From NCBI GenBank assembly GCA_016840035.1, contig JAEOTC010000038.1:62001-126000 (forward strand): DNA of 64,000 bases. The letters run 5' to 3'. Source of the DNA: Candidatus Hodarchaeota archaeon (GTDB lineage Archaea > Asgardarchaeota > Heimdallarchaeia > Hodarchaeales > Hodarchaeaceae). Positions 43,161 through 52,683 of this stretch are shown here, in pieces. The position numbers and the translations under genes are program-made. How positions within the stretch are numbered: the stretch's first letter is position 1; each line of letters begins with the position of its first letter. Below the pieces are notes generated by a model. That model saw nothing but the letters and a program-made list of their open reading frames with translations, had not been told where the DNA came from and searched no databases.

Positions 43161-44266
43161 GCTAAGATAATATCGAGTACTTCCCGAATTTTTTTGAGAT
43201 CAAGGTCTTTAGGGAGGGATATTGCGAGTTTAGTTTGGTACTCACAACAAGGAGTATTTGGTAAATTTTCGCAGGAAGGTTCAACTCCATGAAACCCGAA
43301 TTGCATGGGCCGTAAGGCCGTTATGTCCACCTCAGATTCTAGTGTTCTTAAAGCTTCTAAACTGATAAATTCATCATTAAAATTAAATGACGTTGGACTT
43401 ATGATTGCTTGAACAACTTCATCTGACAAGTATTTTCGACAGATTGTTTCACAAATATATTGGCAATAGAAACAAAGATTCTTTCCAGCCTTAAACACGT
43501 CAAATAATGGTTTTAAATCAACGAATGAAAGTACTGGAGAGAAATTTGATTCTACATATCGAACATACTTTTCTTCCGAGCTTTTCTCAGTTTTAAAGAA
43601 CAGAGGAATGATCTTTACTCCTCTCTTCTTCATAAGCCAAGCTGATAAAATTGAGTTAATATTTGGACGAAGTAAAGCTAATGCAGCTCCCTGAGAAGTA
43701 GAGGGTATCCCGTCGATACCATAATTAATCTCTGAATAAATGAATGCTAAATTTCCACGAATATCAAGGAAAATTTCTGTATCTGGGTTAGTAAGATCTA
43801 CACGAAGTCCAAGGATATCAGAATCTAGAATATCACTCCCTAATTTCGCAGCAATCTCCATGGATGAATAGGCGTGTACGCCTTCACGACGTGCCCTCAC
43901 GGCAAAAGTACTCTGAGGTAATAAGTATTTTTTAACTTCCTTTACTCCATTAACCAGGATTTCCTCTTCACTACTCTCACTCACGAAAACTCGGCTTATT
44001 GACGAAATCCCACTGATTTGGCTGGTAATCGTTTTGTCAATTGCTCGAGGGAAGTCATCAGTACTGAATGCAATCAATAGCCGTCCACGGAAATCAACTA
44101 TCGAATAGGATAAATCAAACCTCTCTAAAAGTGAATTAAGATTCGACCGTAGTAAGCTAATCATTCGCCGTCTGGTTCGACGACTTTTGATACCTAACTC
44201 CCCTCCCAATCTAAGCAATAGAACATATCTACCGATTAGATTAGAGTATGGTTGATTGTGCTCCAA
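43154..44266 (-). CDS. ThiI-like THUMP protein with degenerate PP-loop
   Basis: Related to tRNA 4-thiouridine synthetase. THUMP region (about 60-180) has FAVRARREGVHAYSSMEIAAKLGSDIL and LTNPDTEIFLDIRGNLAFIYSE, and GIDGIPSTSQGAALAL follows as in ThiI. But the adenylating SGGxDS loop is replaced by RPNINS (200-205), so ATP-pyrophosphatase activity is probably lost. A cysteine group (CFYCQYICETIC, about 266-277) is retained. No rhodanese domain. Either a sulfur-carrier/RNA-binding relic or a different enzyme. Confidence 0.85.
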   Translation of the reverse strand: MEHNQPYSNLIGRYVLLLRLGGELGIKSRRTRRRMISLLRSNLNSLLERFDLSYSIVDFRGRLLIAFSTDDFPRAIDKTITSQISGISSISRVFVSESSEEEILVNGVKEVKKYLLPQSTFAVRARREGVHAYSSMEIAAKLGSDILDSDILGLRVDLTNPDTEIFLDIRGNLAFIYSEINYGIDGIPSTSQGAALALLRPNINSILSAWLMKKRGVKIIPLFFKTEKSSEEKYVRYVESNFSPVLSFVDLKPLFDVFKAGKNLCFYCQYICETICRKYLSDEVVQAIISPTSFNFNDEFISLEALRTLESEVDITALRPMQFGFHGVEPSCENLPNTPCCEYQTKLAISLPKDLDLKKIREVLDIILAQ

Positions 44267-44422
44267 TGTTAACCCAATAGTATTTGGATAAGAGACTTCA
44301 AGGAACTACACATATCATTATTTTGAACAGGACATGAGCGATTCAGAGTAACTATAATCTATCATAGCAAAGCTCATACTTGTCAGGTTTCATCATTACG
44401 CTCATAGACTGTTGGGATCTAT

Positions 44423-44839
44423 TTAATCCTCAATATCAGTGTCGTCTTCTTTGAGTTCCTCTGAAGATCTTATTAATTCAGCCATGGAATATTGTTGATC
44501 AAATTTTTTCCAGATTGAGGAGACTATAACTTCGTCTAAGCCTTTTATCTTCTTTGTGACAACTTTTTTAGCTGCATCTCGCTTCTCTGGTAATTCTGTG
44601 AAACCCCACATAGCTGCTGGAACAGCTTCTGGGTTTTTTTCAATTATATATACTGTACCCTCCTGTTGTTGAAAAGAAAAAAACTGTGGTTGAATAAGTG
44701 GACAATCAGATAGCTTATGCAGTCCAGTAACTGTGAATAGGTGATTACATCTTGTTTTCTCAGGGGATGTAGCAGATGACTTAAATGCGCAATGACCTTT
44801 GTCAAGGTATCTCCATGCTGTAATTAATTCAGTTTTCAT
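44423..44839 (-). CDS. Unknown soluble protein
   Basis: Not recognised. 138 residues: N-terminal strand/loop region with cysteines (HCAF, RCNHL, DCPL), PQFFSFQQQEGTVYIIEKN and a helical, Lys-rich middle ending in an acidic tail (EELKEDDTDIED). Only two or three cysteines, no regular zinc motif. Start ATG; monocistronic between ThiI-like and tRNA-Thr. Confidence 0.65.
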   Translation of the reverse strand: MKTELITAWRYLDKGHCAFKSSATSPEKTRCNHLFTVTGLHKLSDCPLIQPQFFSFQQQEGTVYIIEKNPEAVPAAMWGFTELPEKRDAAKKVVTKKIKGLDEVIVSSIWKKFDQQYSMAELIRSSEELKEDDTDIED

Positions 44840-44895
44840 TATTGGTCACTTTTTGTTCTTGAAAGTCGATATAATTTCGTATTTGTTGAGATAAT

Positions 44896-44968
44896 AGCCG
44901 CTGGTGGGACTTGAACCCACGGCCAACAGATTACAAGTCTGTCGCTCTACCAACTAAGCCACAGCGGC
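44896..44968 (-). tRNA. tRNA-Thr (TGT)
   Basis: Acceptor GCCGCTG/CAGCGGC, D arm GCTTAGTTGGTAGAGC, anticodon stem ACAGA/TCTGT with loop CTTGTAA and anticodon TGT, T arm GTGGG TTCAAGT CCCAC. Discriminator is T, as in archaeal tRNA-Thr. No intron, CCA not encoded. Confidence 0.96.
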
Positions 44969-45180
44969 AAACTCTGCAGTTAAATCTATTTTAAATAATA
45001 GATCTTTGTTGATAGGATGATTAAGTTTGTTTAATTCGGCTTAGGTTTGGATAATAATATAGGGGACATCCTATACACTATTCAACCTACAGGTGGCTTC
45101 TATCTCCACTCCTTTAAACTCCTCTTAAATTTGTTTAAAACATTCTCCAATAAGGGCTAGTCAGAAAGAAGCTATTCTTC

Positions 45181-45651
45181 TTACTCAACCATTAAATAGG
45201 TCTGATTTCTGATAAAAACTGTTTGCAACCCTTTTTTTCTAGCTAATCGTTTCAATTGTTTATCATTAGTAGCAATGACCCCATTGTAACGCTCTCCATA
45301 TTCTAGAAGTATAAAATCAATATTCTTATGGTCATAATCTGTATCCCAAATCTCACATTCTTTATCTACGAAAAAAAGAGCAATTTGAGCCTCTTTTTCT
45401 ACCTTTTTTTTACCAGACTTATTTAATTTTGATAACTCATCGAAAACTGGTTTCAATACCACGAGCTTCCTTTTTTCAGGAAAAACACGATCGAGCTCAA
45501 AGGTTAAATTAAAGCCTTTCATTTGACCCATGGCCATAAGAAAGTTAGTATCAAGAAAAATAGTTTTTACAGAATCTCCAAATGACGAGATTATTGCCCC
45601 GCCCGTTGTTCTTTTCCACCTGTGATAGTTCCCCATCCTATCAAACGCCAT
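45181..45651 (-). CDS. PIN-domain protein (Fcf1/Utp24-like)
   Basis: PIN nuclease fold: TIFLDTNFLMAM (first Asp of the active site), VFDELSKLNKSG (acidic), NIDFILLEYGERYNGVIATNDKQLKRLARKKG (second and third acidic residues). Archaeal genes of this type often follow aIF2-gamma and are related to Fcf1/Nob1 rRNA processing nucleases. Only ATG codons inside the 3' end of the aIF2-gamma gene precede the domain, so the two genes overlap by about 60 bases, shown here with the first ATG. Confidence 0.85.
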   Translation of the reverse strand: MAFDRMGNYHRWKRTTGGAIISSFGDSVKTIFLDTNFLMAMGQMKGFNLTFELDRVFPEKRKLVVLKPVFDELSKLNKSGKKKVEKEAQIALFFVDKECEIWDTDYDHKNIDFILLEYGERYNGVIATNDKQLKRLARKKGLQTVFIRNQTYLMVE

Positions 45652-47102
45652 CTCCTGTCAATTTGGCGACTGATCGCAATTCTAATTCCAGTCTCGGCGC
45701 ATACTGGTAACCGTAAGTTCACCGCGATGTTACCTTTTGCAGACATAACAACTTTCCCAACAGTTTTTGCCGTTCCCACGCTAAGCATTAGATTTTCATT
45801 CATCTCGATATTTTGAACCGTACTTTGAGATTCACTCCCCACAACCCTTTCCATGAGGTGTGATTCAAACTCTAGAGTATCCCAACTCGGTGGTAATGAG
45901 TCAGAGTATCCAACAACATGTCCAACTAGCATATCGCTTTTTGTTAGTGCAGGATCAAGATTAGTCCCAATGCCAATTAATCCCCCTGGATGAGCAGTAT
46001 CTAATTCTCCGAAACCAGACCGTAAGCTTACAATCTTCGTATTTAGAAATTTATATTTGTTCCCTCTCCGAACACCTGGTCTAATCTGTATATCATCCCC
46101 CACAGAGAATTTTCCCTGAATTATACTTCCTCCAACAACACCACCTTTGAGTTTTTCAGGTGATTGACCAGGTTTATTGACATCAAATGATCTAGCAATA
46201 AGCATTTGAGGGGATAAATCCGCGTCGCGAGGAGGAGTTGGAAGATTTTCCTCAATACTTTGTATTAATAAATCGATATTTGAGTGGTGAACTGCACTAA
46301 TAGGAATTACTGGAGATTTTTTTGCAGAGGTGGTAGAAATAAACTTTTTTAAATCCTTAAAATTATTGAGGGCTTCTTTTTCAGAGACTAACTCAATTTT
46401 ATTTTGACAGACTATAACCTTCTCCATCCCAATAATGTCCATGGCTGCAAGATGTTCCCGAGTTTGAGGCATAGGCACTCGTTCATTTGTGGCTACAACA
46501 AGGATTGCTCCATCCATGATACTTGCACCAGAAAGCATTGTAGCCATTAATACTTCGTGTCCTGGTGCATCTACAAACGCTACGCGTCTTAGCAGAATAG
46601 TTTCCTTACCACAGTTCGGACATTCTTTTTTTGTTGTATATTTAGTAGGAGCTTTGCAGGTAGGACATTCACGGAATTCTGTTTCTGCGTACCCAAGACG
46701 TATTGAAATTCCTCTTCTGATTTCTTCGCTATGAGTATCAGGGAATTTACCAGTAAGCGCTTGAGTTAATGTGGACTTTCCGTGATCTACATGTCCGATC
46801 ATACCCAAGCTAATCTCTGCCTGATTAGGTGCTGTTTCAACAACTTTCTTTTTTGTAGTGGCTTTTTTCTTAGCTTTACTGGCCGTTTTTGCCTTAGATT
46901 TCTTTGCTTTAGTTGTTGTTGATTTTGCAGTCTTTTTTGTTGCAGCAGGAGCTTTTTTCACCGCGGTTTTCTTCTTTTTTGCTGTAGTTTTCTTTGTAGT
47001 CTTCTTCGTCGTTTTCGACGATTTAGTGGATTCTACCTCTTTTGTCTTGGATGAGGTATCTTCTTTCTTACTTGTAGAAGCTTTCTTCTTTCGCGGTGAC
47101 AT
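45591..47102 (-). CDS. eif2g: Translation initiation factor aIF2-gamma with histone-H1-like basic N-terminus
   Basis: GTPase subunit of aIF2 that delivers initiator tRNA. P-loop GHVDHGKS (103-110), DTHSEEIRRGISI, CPTC/CPNC zinc knuckle, DAPGHEVLMATMLSGA, NKIELV, then beta-barrel domains to 503. Residues 1-92 are a Lys/Ala/Thr-rich low-complexity tail (KKTTAKKKKTAVKKAPAATKK style) like the tails of histone H1 or HC1 proteins; ordinary aIF2-gamma starts right before residue 95. It ends inside the PIN gene. eS6 is 20 bases upstream in the same operon. Confidence 0.97.
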   Translation of the reverse strand: MSPRKKKASTSKKEDTSSKTKEVESTKSSKTTKKTTKKTTAKKKKTAVKKAPAATKKTAKSTTTKAKKSKAKTASKAKKKATTKKKVVETAPNQAEISLGMIGHVDHGKSTLTQALTGKFPDTHSEEIRRGISIRLGYAETEFRECPTCKAPTKYTTKKECPNCGKETILLRRVAFVDAPGHEVLMATMLSGASIMDGAILVVATNERVPMPQTREHLAAMDIIGMEKVIVCQNKIELVSEKEALNNFKDLKKFISTTSAKKSPVIPISAVHHSNIDLLIQSIEENLPTPPRDADLSPQMLIARSFDVNKPGQSPEKLKGGVVGGSIIQGKFSVGDDIQIRPGVRRGNKYKFLNTKIVSLRSGFGELDTAHPGGLIGIGTNLDPALTKSDMLVGHVVGYSDSLPPSWDTLEFESHLMERVVGSESQSTVQNIEMNENLMLSVGTAKTVGKVVMSAKGNIAVNLRLPVCAETGIRIAISRQIDRRWRLIGWGTITGGKEQRAGQ

Positions 47103-47122
47103 ATGAATCCTCGAATTTTATT

Positions 47123-47497
47123 TTAAAGTAATTCTTCTATAGGGCTGCTGCCTCTTTCAGTAATCTTCAGGTTAATCTGATAAATATCTTCACTAATCAG
47201 GGAGCCTCGGACACGTTTCCGTCTTCTCCTTCCTTTCCGTTTAGGTTTGTATCCTACTCCTCTATGACCAATGAGTATTCGTTTTGGCATTGCACCATCT
47301 ACACCAGGAGCCATTGGAAATCCAGAATGATCAGAACCGCCTGTGATCTTGAATTTATATCCTTCAAAACCGATAATTGAACCTTCTAGCTCATCACCAA
47401 CGGACATTCCGATTAGTGGACGAGTCATAGAGTCCTCATCTATTTCTTTCTTGTAGCTCTGTTTCTCATCAGCTAAATTTATTTGAAATCGAACCAT
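47123..47497 (-). CDS. rps6e: 30S ribosomal protein eS6
   Basis: eS6 motif: IGMSVGDELEGSIIGFEGYKFKITGGSDHSGFPM, then RILIGHRGVGYKPKRKGRRRRKRVRGS. 124 residues, archaeal length. Followed by aIF2-gamma; eS6-aIF2-gamma-PIN is a common archaeal gene order. Confidence 0.97.
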   Translation of the reverse strand: MVRFQINLADEKQSYKKEIDEDSMTRPLIGMSVGDELEGSIIGFEGYKFKITGGSDHSGFPMAPGVDGAMPKRILIGHRGVGYKPKRKGRRRRKRVRGSLISEDIYQINLKITERGSSPIEELL

Positions 47498-47736
47498 GTT
47501 ATCATCTCTAACCGTTTTACATTACTACAAGGGCGTGAACTCGTAGTAGCCAATAGTAGTATTGTTAACAGGTCAATGGTGTCATTAGATGTTCTTAAGC
47601 TCCAGATTCTTATTTCTTCTGATGAAAGATTTTAAGTCTTTACCGAGGAGCTTTTTCCTCTTGGTTTGTTTGTTATAGAAGAAAATATGTCATATTAAGA
47701 ATAATGGCATAGTTTTCAGTGTGAAATATTCCTACA

Positions 47737-49587
47737 TTAAAAAGCCCAATATTTATTGACAGTTCGTCGTTTTATTTCTATTAATTCACTTAACGCATCC
47801 ATTTCTGATCCAGAAAGAATTTTATCCGCCAGTATCTTTCGTGCATGAGTCTCGGGAACATTTACCCAGAGCTCATCATCTTCTCTAATTTGTCTACCTG
47901 CTGTAGGGCCTTTTAATGCCACTGCAACTTGATTACTGACCTCTGCTTTAGGTAAATTTTCTCCACGATCTTGGATCTGCAACAAATGTCCGATTATTTT
48001 GTTATCACGATTTATGAGATCAACTTTTGGAGTAAGTACTCCAGAGAGAACTTCAACACCAACAATACAGGGTTTACACTGTCTAAAGATATAGGGGAGA
48101 ACTTTTATCTTACTTGGTCGTATGATATCTTTAAGAGCTTCTTCTTCTTCTTCCTGTTGGACTTTATATTGATATTCTTGATATTCCTCACTTAATTGGT
48201 AGATAATATCACTTTGTAGTATAGGTATTCCTAACCTATTTCCCTCTTCTTGTGCATCCTCAAGAACTATGGTTCTAAACGCAAGAATGATTCCAAATGA
48301 TTTATCCTTTTCCTTAGCAAGAGAGGCTTGATAAATATCCTTTTTTGTAACATCTCCGACAGCAGCAAATCGAATTTGAATACTCGAATCCCTAAGAAAA
48401 TTGACTAACGCTTCTAAAGAACCTAACGCATCAGCTTTTACAATTACCCCTGCATCGTCAGTTTCAACTAAAATACTTGCTAATTCGTCCTCAATCTTTT
48501 TAACAGCTTCATCTTCAGATTCCTCTGAAACAACGTAGAGAGAGGATCCCGCAATTGCATCTTCTAACTCAGGGGCTACTATTTTCACTCCTATCGCAGC
48601 TATTGCTTCATTTACGTTTCCAAATTTATTACGAGGGTCACGAATTTCATCAAGATCTTTCGGTAGCAGAAGTGCCCTAACTTTGGTTGATATAACACCA
48701 TTCTTACCAGCAAGTACAATGTGGGAATTATTTCGTATTATTCCATCGAATAAAATCACATCAAGGGTTGTTCCAAGACCTACTTCCTTTTTGACTTCTA
48801 GAACCACTCCCTTTCCACTATCAAGATGTAGAGCAAGCTGTGTTTTTAAGTACTGTTCCGTTAAAGTTGCTAAAACAAGGAATAATTCAGGGATGCCTTC
48901 TCCTGTGACCGCAGAAGTCGGTATAATGGCAATTTTCTTTGCAAAATTCTTTATCTTGTCGTATCTCTCGGGTTCTAGATTGAAATGACTTAATTCAGCC
49001 ATAATTTCATAAATAACAGTTTGGAGTGCATCCTGAGTTGTGCTAGACTGTTTTTTTAATGATTGAACAAGTGATAATTTTGGATAACTACGCCAACCTG
49101 GTAATCTATCAATTTTATTTGCAGCAATAAGAAAGGGTACTTTATTTCGAACTAAAATTCGTAAAGATTCCACTGTTTGAGGTTGTATACCTCGTCGCAC
49201 ATCAATCACAAGTATTGAAAAGTTGGCTGTGCTTGCTCCTCTTGACCTGAGATTCATAAAGGCAGCATGACCTGGTGTATCAATAATAAGAATTCCAGGT
49301 ATATTAAGACTTTTCTTACCATCTCCCAATAATTTTCCACACAAAGCAGTAACCGTATCGATAGGAAAAAAACTAGCTCCAATATGTTGAGTTATCCCGC
49401 CAGTTTCTCTTGCCTGTACTGCTGTACCTCTCACTTTATCCAGTAAGCTTGTTTTTCCGGAGTCAACATGTCCCAAGATAACTGTAATTGGACTCCTCAT
49501 TAATTCTTTAGAATTATTGTCTTCGGTCAAGATAATCACTCCAGAGTTAATTAATTTTCCATACTCCTCAGAATACTGTTTGATCAC
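47737..49587 (-). CDS. infB: Translation initiation factor aIF5B
   Basis: Joins ribosomal subunits. SPITVILGHVDSGKTSLLDKVRGTAVQARETGGITQHIGA at about 30-72 (P-loop and switch), DTPGHAAFMNLRSRGA, AANKIDRLPGW, and domain II-IV barrels with YIFRQCKPCIVGVEVLSG. 616 residues, archaeal form without the long eukaryotic N-terminus. A leader of about 25 residues precedes the G domain. Single gene. Confidence 0.97.
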   Translation of the reverse strand: MIKQYSEEYGKLINSGVIILTEDNNSKELMRSPITVILGHVDSGKTSLLDKVRGTAVQARETGGITQHIGASFFPIDTVTALCGKLLGDGKKSLNIPGILIIDTPGHAAFMNLRSRGASTANFSILVIDVRRGIQPQTVESLRILVRNKVPFLIAANKIDRLPGWRSYPKLSLVQSLKKQSSTTQDALQTVIYEIMAELSHFNLEPERYDKIKNFAKKIAIIPTSAVTGEGIPELFLVLATLTEQYLKTQLALHLDSGKGVVLEVKKEVGLGTTLDVILFDGIIRNNSHIVLAGKNGVISTKVRALLLPKDLDEIRDPRNKFGNVNEAIAAIGVKIVAPELEDAIAGSSLYVVSEESEDEAVKKIEDELASILVETDDAGVIVKADALGSLEALVNFLRDSSIQIRFAAVGDVTKKDIYQASLAKEKDKSFGIILAFRTIVLEDAQEEGNRLGIPILQSDIIYQLSEEYQEYQYKVQQEEEEEALKDIIRPSKIKVLPYIFRQCKPCIVGVEVLSGVLTPKVDLINRDNKIIGHLLQIQDRGENLPKAEVSNQVAVALKGPTAGRQIREDDELWVNVPETHARKILADKILSGSEMDALSELIEIKRRTVNKYWAF

Positions 49588-49815
49588 CTGAAATACAGGT
49601 TATCTCAATTTCAAACGCGCGTTAAATTAGTGATACCATATTAAATAAGCTATTTCACCAGATTTCTTTGGTAAACTTGCGATCGTTTAGCTTACAGGTC
49701 ATGGAATAGGAAATCCTAACACATTGAATTACTTACCGTTGATTGAAAGCTAAAATTTATGACCATATTGATTGTGTGTTGATATATCGTAGAAAGGTTC
49801 GGAGAATGTAAATTT

Positions 49816-50223
49816 TTGCGCAGAGATAATACCCATTATTTTATATATCCAGAATATTTCGATAAATCTCTTAAACGTCGTGAAGGACGAAGATTACCTA
49901 TTAGTGATTCATTAGAAAATCCCTCATTATTAGAAATTCGATTAGCGGCAGAGAAAATAGGTTTGGATTATGAAATTAGGGAAAATGGAAGTTACCCCCG
50001 TCAATGGTGGAATCCAAAAGGTTTGATTCTTATTGAGAAAAAGGATTCAAAATTGACGACTATTCGGAAGTTAAGCCTTGAAATAGAAAAGAATATCAAA
50101 CCTGCTCTTGAGAAAAAGAGAAAGGAAGTTAAGGAAGCCAAAAAAAAGAAGAGTTCGAAACCTAGATATAAAACCACAAAAAAGAAATCTCAAACAGAAT
50201 TTCGACCTAAGCGTCGTAGATAA
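49816..50223 (+). CDS. srp19: Signal recognition particle protein SRP19
   Basis: Binds SRP RNA. FIYPEYFDKSLKRREGRRLPISDSLENPS, IRLAAEKIGL and NGSYPRQWWNPKGLILIEKK are SRP19 motifs. TTG start. The C-terminus (95-135) is a Lys/Arg-rich tail. 135 residues, slightly longer than typical archaeal SRP19 (about 90-100) because of the tail. Confidence 0.93.
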   Translation: MRRDNTHYFIYPEYFDKSLKRREGRRLPISDSLENPSLLEIRLAAEKIGLDYEIRENGSYPRQWWNPKGLILIEKKDSKLTTIRKLSLEIEKNIKPALEKKRKEVKEAKKKKSSKPRYKTTKKKSQTEFRPKRRR

Positions 50224-50324
50224 CTTTAAACTATTGAATCTATCTATTCTGGAATCTAGATTCAATTTATAAAAGCTAGATTAGGTGTTCAAATATGTTA
50301 ACATCCTACTAAGGGGAGGTACGA

Positions 50325-50966
50325 ATGAGAAAAAAACGTGATGTTTACACCAAACGCGCGAAACAGGAAGGGTATAGAAGTCGAGCTTTCTATAAACTAC
50401 AACAGATCAACAGCAAATTTAAGATCTTTCACTCCAACCAAATCATAATTGATCTCTGTGGTGCCCCTGGGGGATTTTCTCAGGTAGCAAGAGATTGTAC
50501 GCGAGGAAAAGCATCAATAATCCTTGTTGATCTTGCTAGAATTAAACCAATTCCCGGTATTACAGAAATAATTAAAGGAAATATTACTGATGTCTCTACT
50601 GTCTTCAAAATTCGCGAAGTTGTTGAAAAACATCGATCTCGTAAACAGGAAATAGTAGTTCTTGCTGATTGTTCTCCTAATGTTTCGGGAAATTGGCCTA
50701 CCGATCATGCAATACAAATATGGTTATCGAGAGTGGCTCTTGGAATTTCAAATTATTTTTTAGCCGTCAAATTTATTTCTAAAGCTTTTCAGGGAGAATC
50801 ATTCCCAGATTTTCTTGCAGAAATTAAGGAATACTTTCAGGATGTAAAAATTAGTAAACCCCCTACTTCACGAAAAACCAGTGCGGAAGTATATATCGTT
50901 GCACAGAATAGACGAGATTCAAATCTGACATTATTTGATACGAATATACTCCTTAAAGATGAATGA
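50325..50966 (+). CDS. FtsJ/RrmJ-type RNA 2'-O-methyltransferase
   Basis: RrmJ fold: VYTKRAKQEGYRSRAFYKLQQI (K, catalytic), IIDLCGAPGGFSQVA (SAM motif), LADCSPNVSGNW and VKFISKAF with the second catalytic lysine. K-D-K-E tetrad positions look present. 213 residues. Trm7-like (tRNA wobble) or rRNA; no N-terminal extension. Cotranscribed with Trm1 (17-base gap), suggesting tRNA as substrate. Confidence 0.92.
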   Translation: MRKKRDVYTKRAKQEGYRSRAFYKLQQINSKFKIFHSNQIIIDLCGAPGGFSQVARDCTRGKASIILVDLARIKPIPGITEIIKGNITDVSTVFKIREVVEKHRSRKQEIVVLADCSPNVSGNWPTDHAIQIWLSRVALGISNYFLAVKFISKAFQGESFPDFLAEIKEYFQDVKISKPPTSRKTSAEVYIVAQNRRDSNLTLFDTNILLKDE

Positions 50967-50983
50967 TCGGTTAAGGGATAATT

Positions 50984-52162
50984 GTGGATTTAACCAAGAT
51001 TATTGAGGGAAGAAGAGAATATTTTATTCCTTCTCCTATCGTTGATGGTTCAATTCCCAGAAAAGTAGACGATGCATTCTTTAATCCTCATCAAAAGTTG
51101 AATAGGGATTTTTCTGTTCTAATACTGAGAATTTATGCCAAAATAAATAAAAAACTCACACTCAGAATATGCGAACCCTTCGGAGGGGTTGGTGTAAGAA
51201 CTTGTCGTTATGCAGTAGAGGTTCCTTCTGAAGCAATTCACTATAATGATGTCAATTCTGATGCTATTAAGGTAGCTCACCAGAATTTCTCGACTCTATC
51301 AAAGCAGGATCGGAATAAAATCAGTATTTACAATAAGGAGTTTACTGATTTCTTGCATTCACTATATATTGATCATCCAATAATGGATTTCATTGATATA
51401 GATCCATATGGATCTCCAATTCCTTTCGTTTCTAGAAGTCTTAAATTCGTTACATTACGCGGGTTACTTGCTTTTACGGCAACTGATTTGGCTAGCCTAT
51501 CTGGACTATATCCTCGAGCTTTATACTCAAAATATGGTATTGGTATATTTGAGACACGAATTGGGAATGTTCATGAACTTGCTGCACGTAATTTAATCAC
51601 TGGAATTCAAAAAATAGGTTTAACTCAAAATCAATCAGTTCTTCCAGTTTTTACAGTTTATTATCGACATTTCATTAGGACATTTCTGATTAGAGAACGG
51701 GGAGTTGATAAAGTTCTCGATTCAACTGGTTTTCTCCACAAATGCCAAAAATGCAATTGCATTTTCCACACTTCTCTGAAATCCAAAAATGTTAGATGTA
51801 TTTCATGCGATAGTGTTCAGCTTCGGAGTATTGGTCCTTTATATCTGGGAAAACTTCACGATGAGATGTACCTATCATATCTCAAGGAAGAACCTCATCT
51901 TATGGATTTAAATGGCGCTAAGAAGATAAAAAAATTAATTAATTTAATTAATGAAGAAAATAAGCTTGATATTCCTTGGTCATTTGATGTACAGAACATT
52001 GCAAAAGATATTAATGAACCAATTCCTCCTATGAATTTCATTGTTAAAAGAATTATTGATAGGGGTCACAAATGTTACAAAACCCATTTTTCAGGATCTT
52101 GTCTAAAGACAAATGCGAGTTATAACGATTTATGTGAAATTGTGAAGGCTGGTATCGAGTAG
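50984..52162 (+). CDS. trm1: tRNA (guanine26-N2)-dimethyltransferase Trm1
   Basis: Dimethylates G26 of tRNA. CEPFGGVGVRTCRYA (SAM), DIDPYGSPIPF catalytic motif, TATDLASLSGLYPRALYSKYG, KCQKCNCIFH and CISCDSVQ zinc motif. 392 residues, archaeal length. GTG start, coupled to the FtsJ-type gene. Confidence 0.96.
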   Translation: MDLTKIIEGRREYFIPSPIVDGSIPRKVDDAFFNPHQKLNRDFSVLILRIYAKINKKLTLRICEPFGGVGVRTCRYAVEVPSEAIHYNDVNSDAIKVAHQNFSTLSKQDRNKISIYNKEFTDFLHSLYIDHPIMDFIDIDPYGSPIPFVSRSLKFVTLRGLLAFTATDLASLSGLYPRALYSKYGIGIFETRIGNVHELAARNLITGIQKIGLTQNQSVLPVFTVYYRHFIRTFLIRERGVDKVLDSTGFLHKCQKCNCIFHTSLKSKNVRCISCDSVQLRSIGPLYLGKLHDEMYLSYLKEEPHLMDLNGAKKIKKLINLINEENKLDIPWSFDVQNIAKDINEPIPPMNFIVKRIIDRGHKCYKTHFSGSCLKTNASYNDLCEIVKAGIE

Positions 52163-52252
52163 TGTTATTCATCGTTTTTCCGAAAAAAGATTTGTTTAAG
52201 TAGAAATGAAACAAACAAAAACAAATTCATGAACGAAGATAAAAAACAAGAG

Positions 52253-52394
52253 TAGGGACGGCGGGATTTGAACCCACGACCTCTTGGTATTCTGATAACC
52301 AACATCGGTTGGTTATTCCCAAACCAAGAATCATCTAGTCGTTATTTCCGTGTTATTCCAGAGAATAACTAAAACCATGCTAGACTACGTCCCT
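52253..52394 (-). tRNA. tRNA-Pro (TGG) with two introns
   Basis: Acceptor AGGGACG/CGTCCCT, T arm GTGGG TTCAAAT CCCGC, anticodon stem CTTGG/CCAAG, anticodon TGG. Intron 1 after position 37 (52289-52317, 29 bases) has a perfect ATAACCAAC/GTTGGTTAT hairpin. The D loop is interrupted by a second intron of about 38 bases (roughly 52340-52377; exact borders uncertain) with a GTTATTC/GAATAAC hairpin. D-arm halves GTCTAGCATGG and ATGAT match known tRNA-Pro. CCA not encoded. Confidence 0.9.
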
Positions 52395-52683
52395 AATGTT
52401 CACACGAAAAATTTCTGAAGCTCCTGACTAATTGTTTCACCTAAATCTTTCAGTAGAAAGACTCTTCAATTCAGGTTTAATTTTTTTTCTCTCTTTTCTC
52501 CATTTAAAGCTTTTCCAAAAGAAAAAGATTGAAGAAAAATTATTCCATCAAGTCTTGTTACCAAAATCAATTTTGACATTTGTGTCTTTCTGCTCTATTA
52601 GATCATAATAACAGCATCTCATTAGTTCAAAAAAAGCATTCCTTAATTCTCTGGATTTTCCATGGTCATTCTCTTTACCACGT

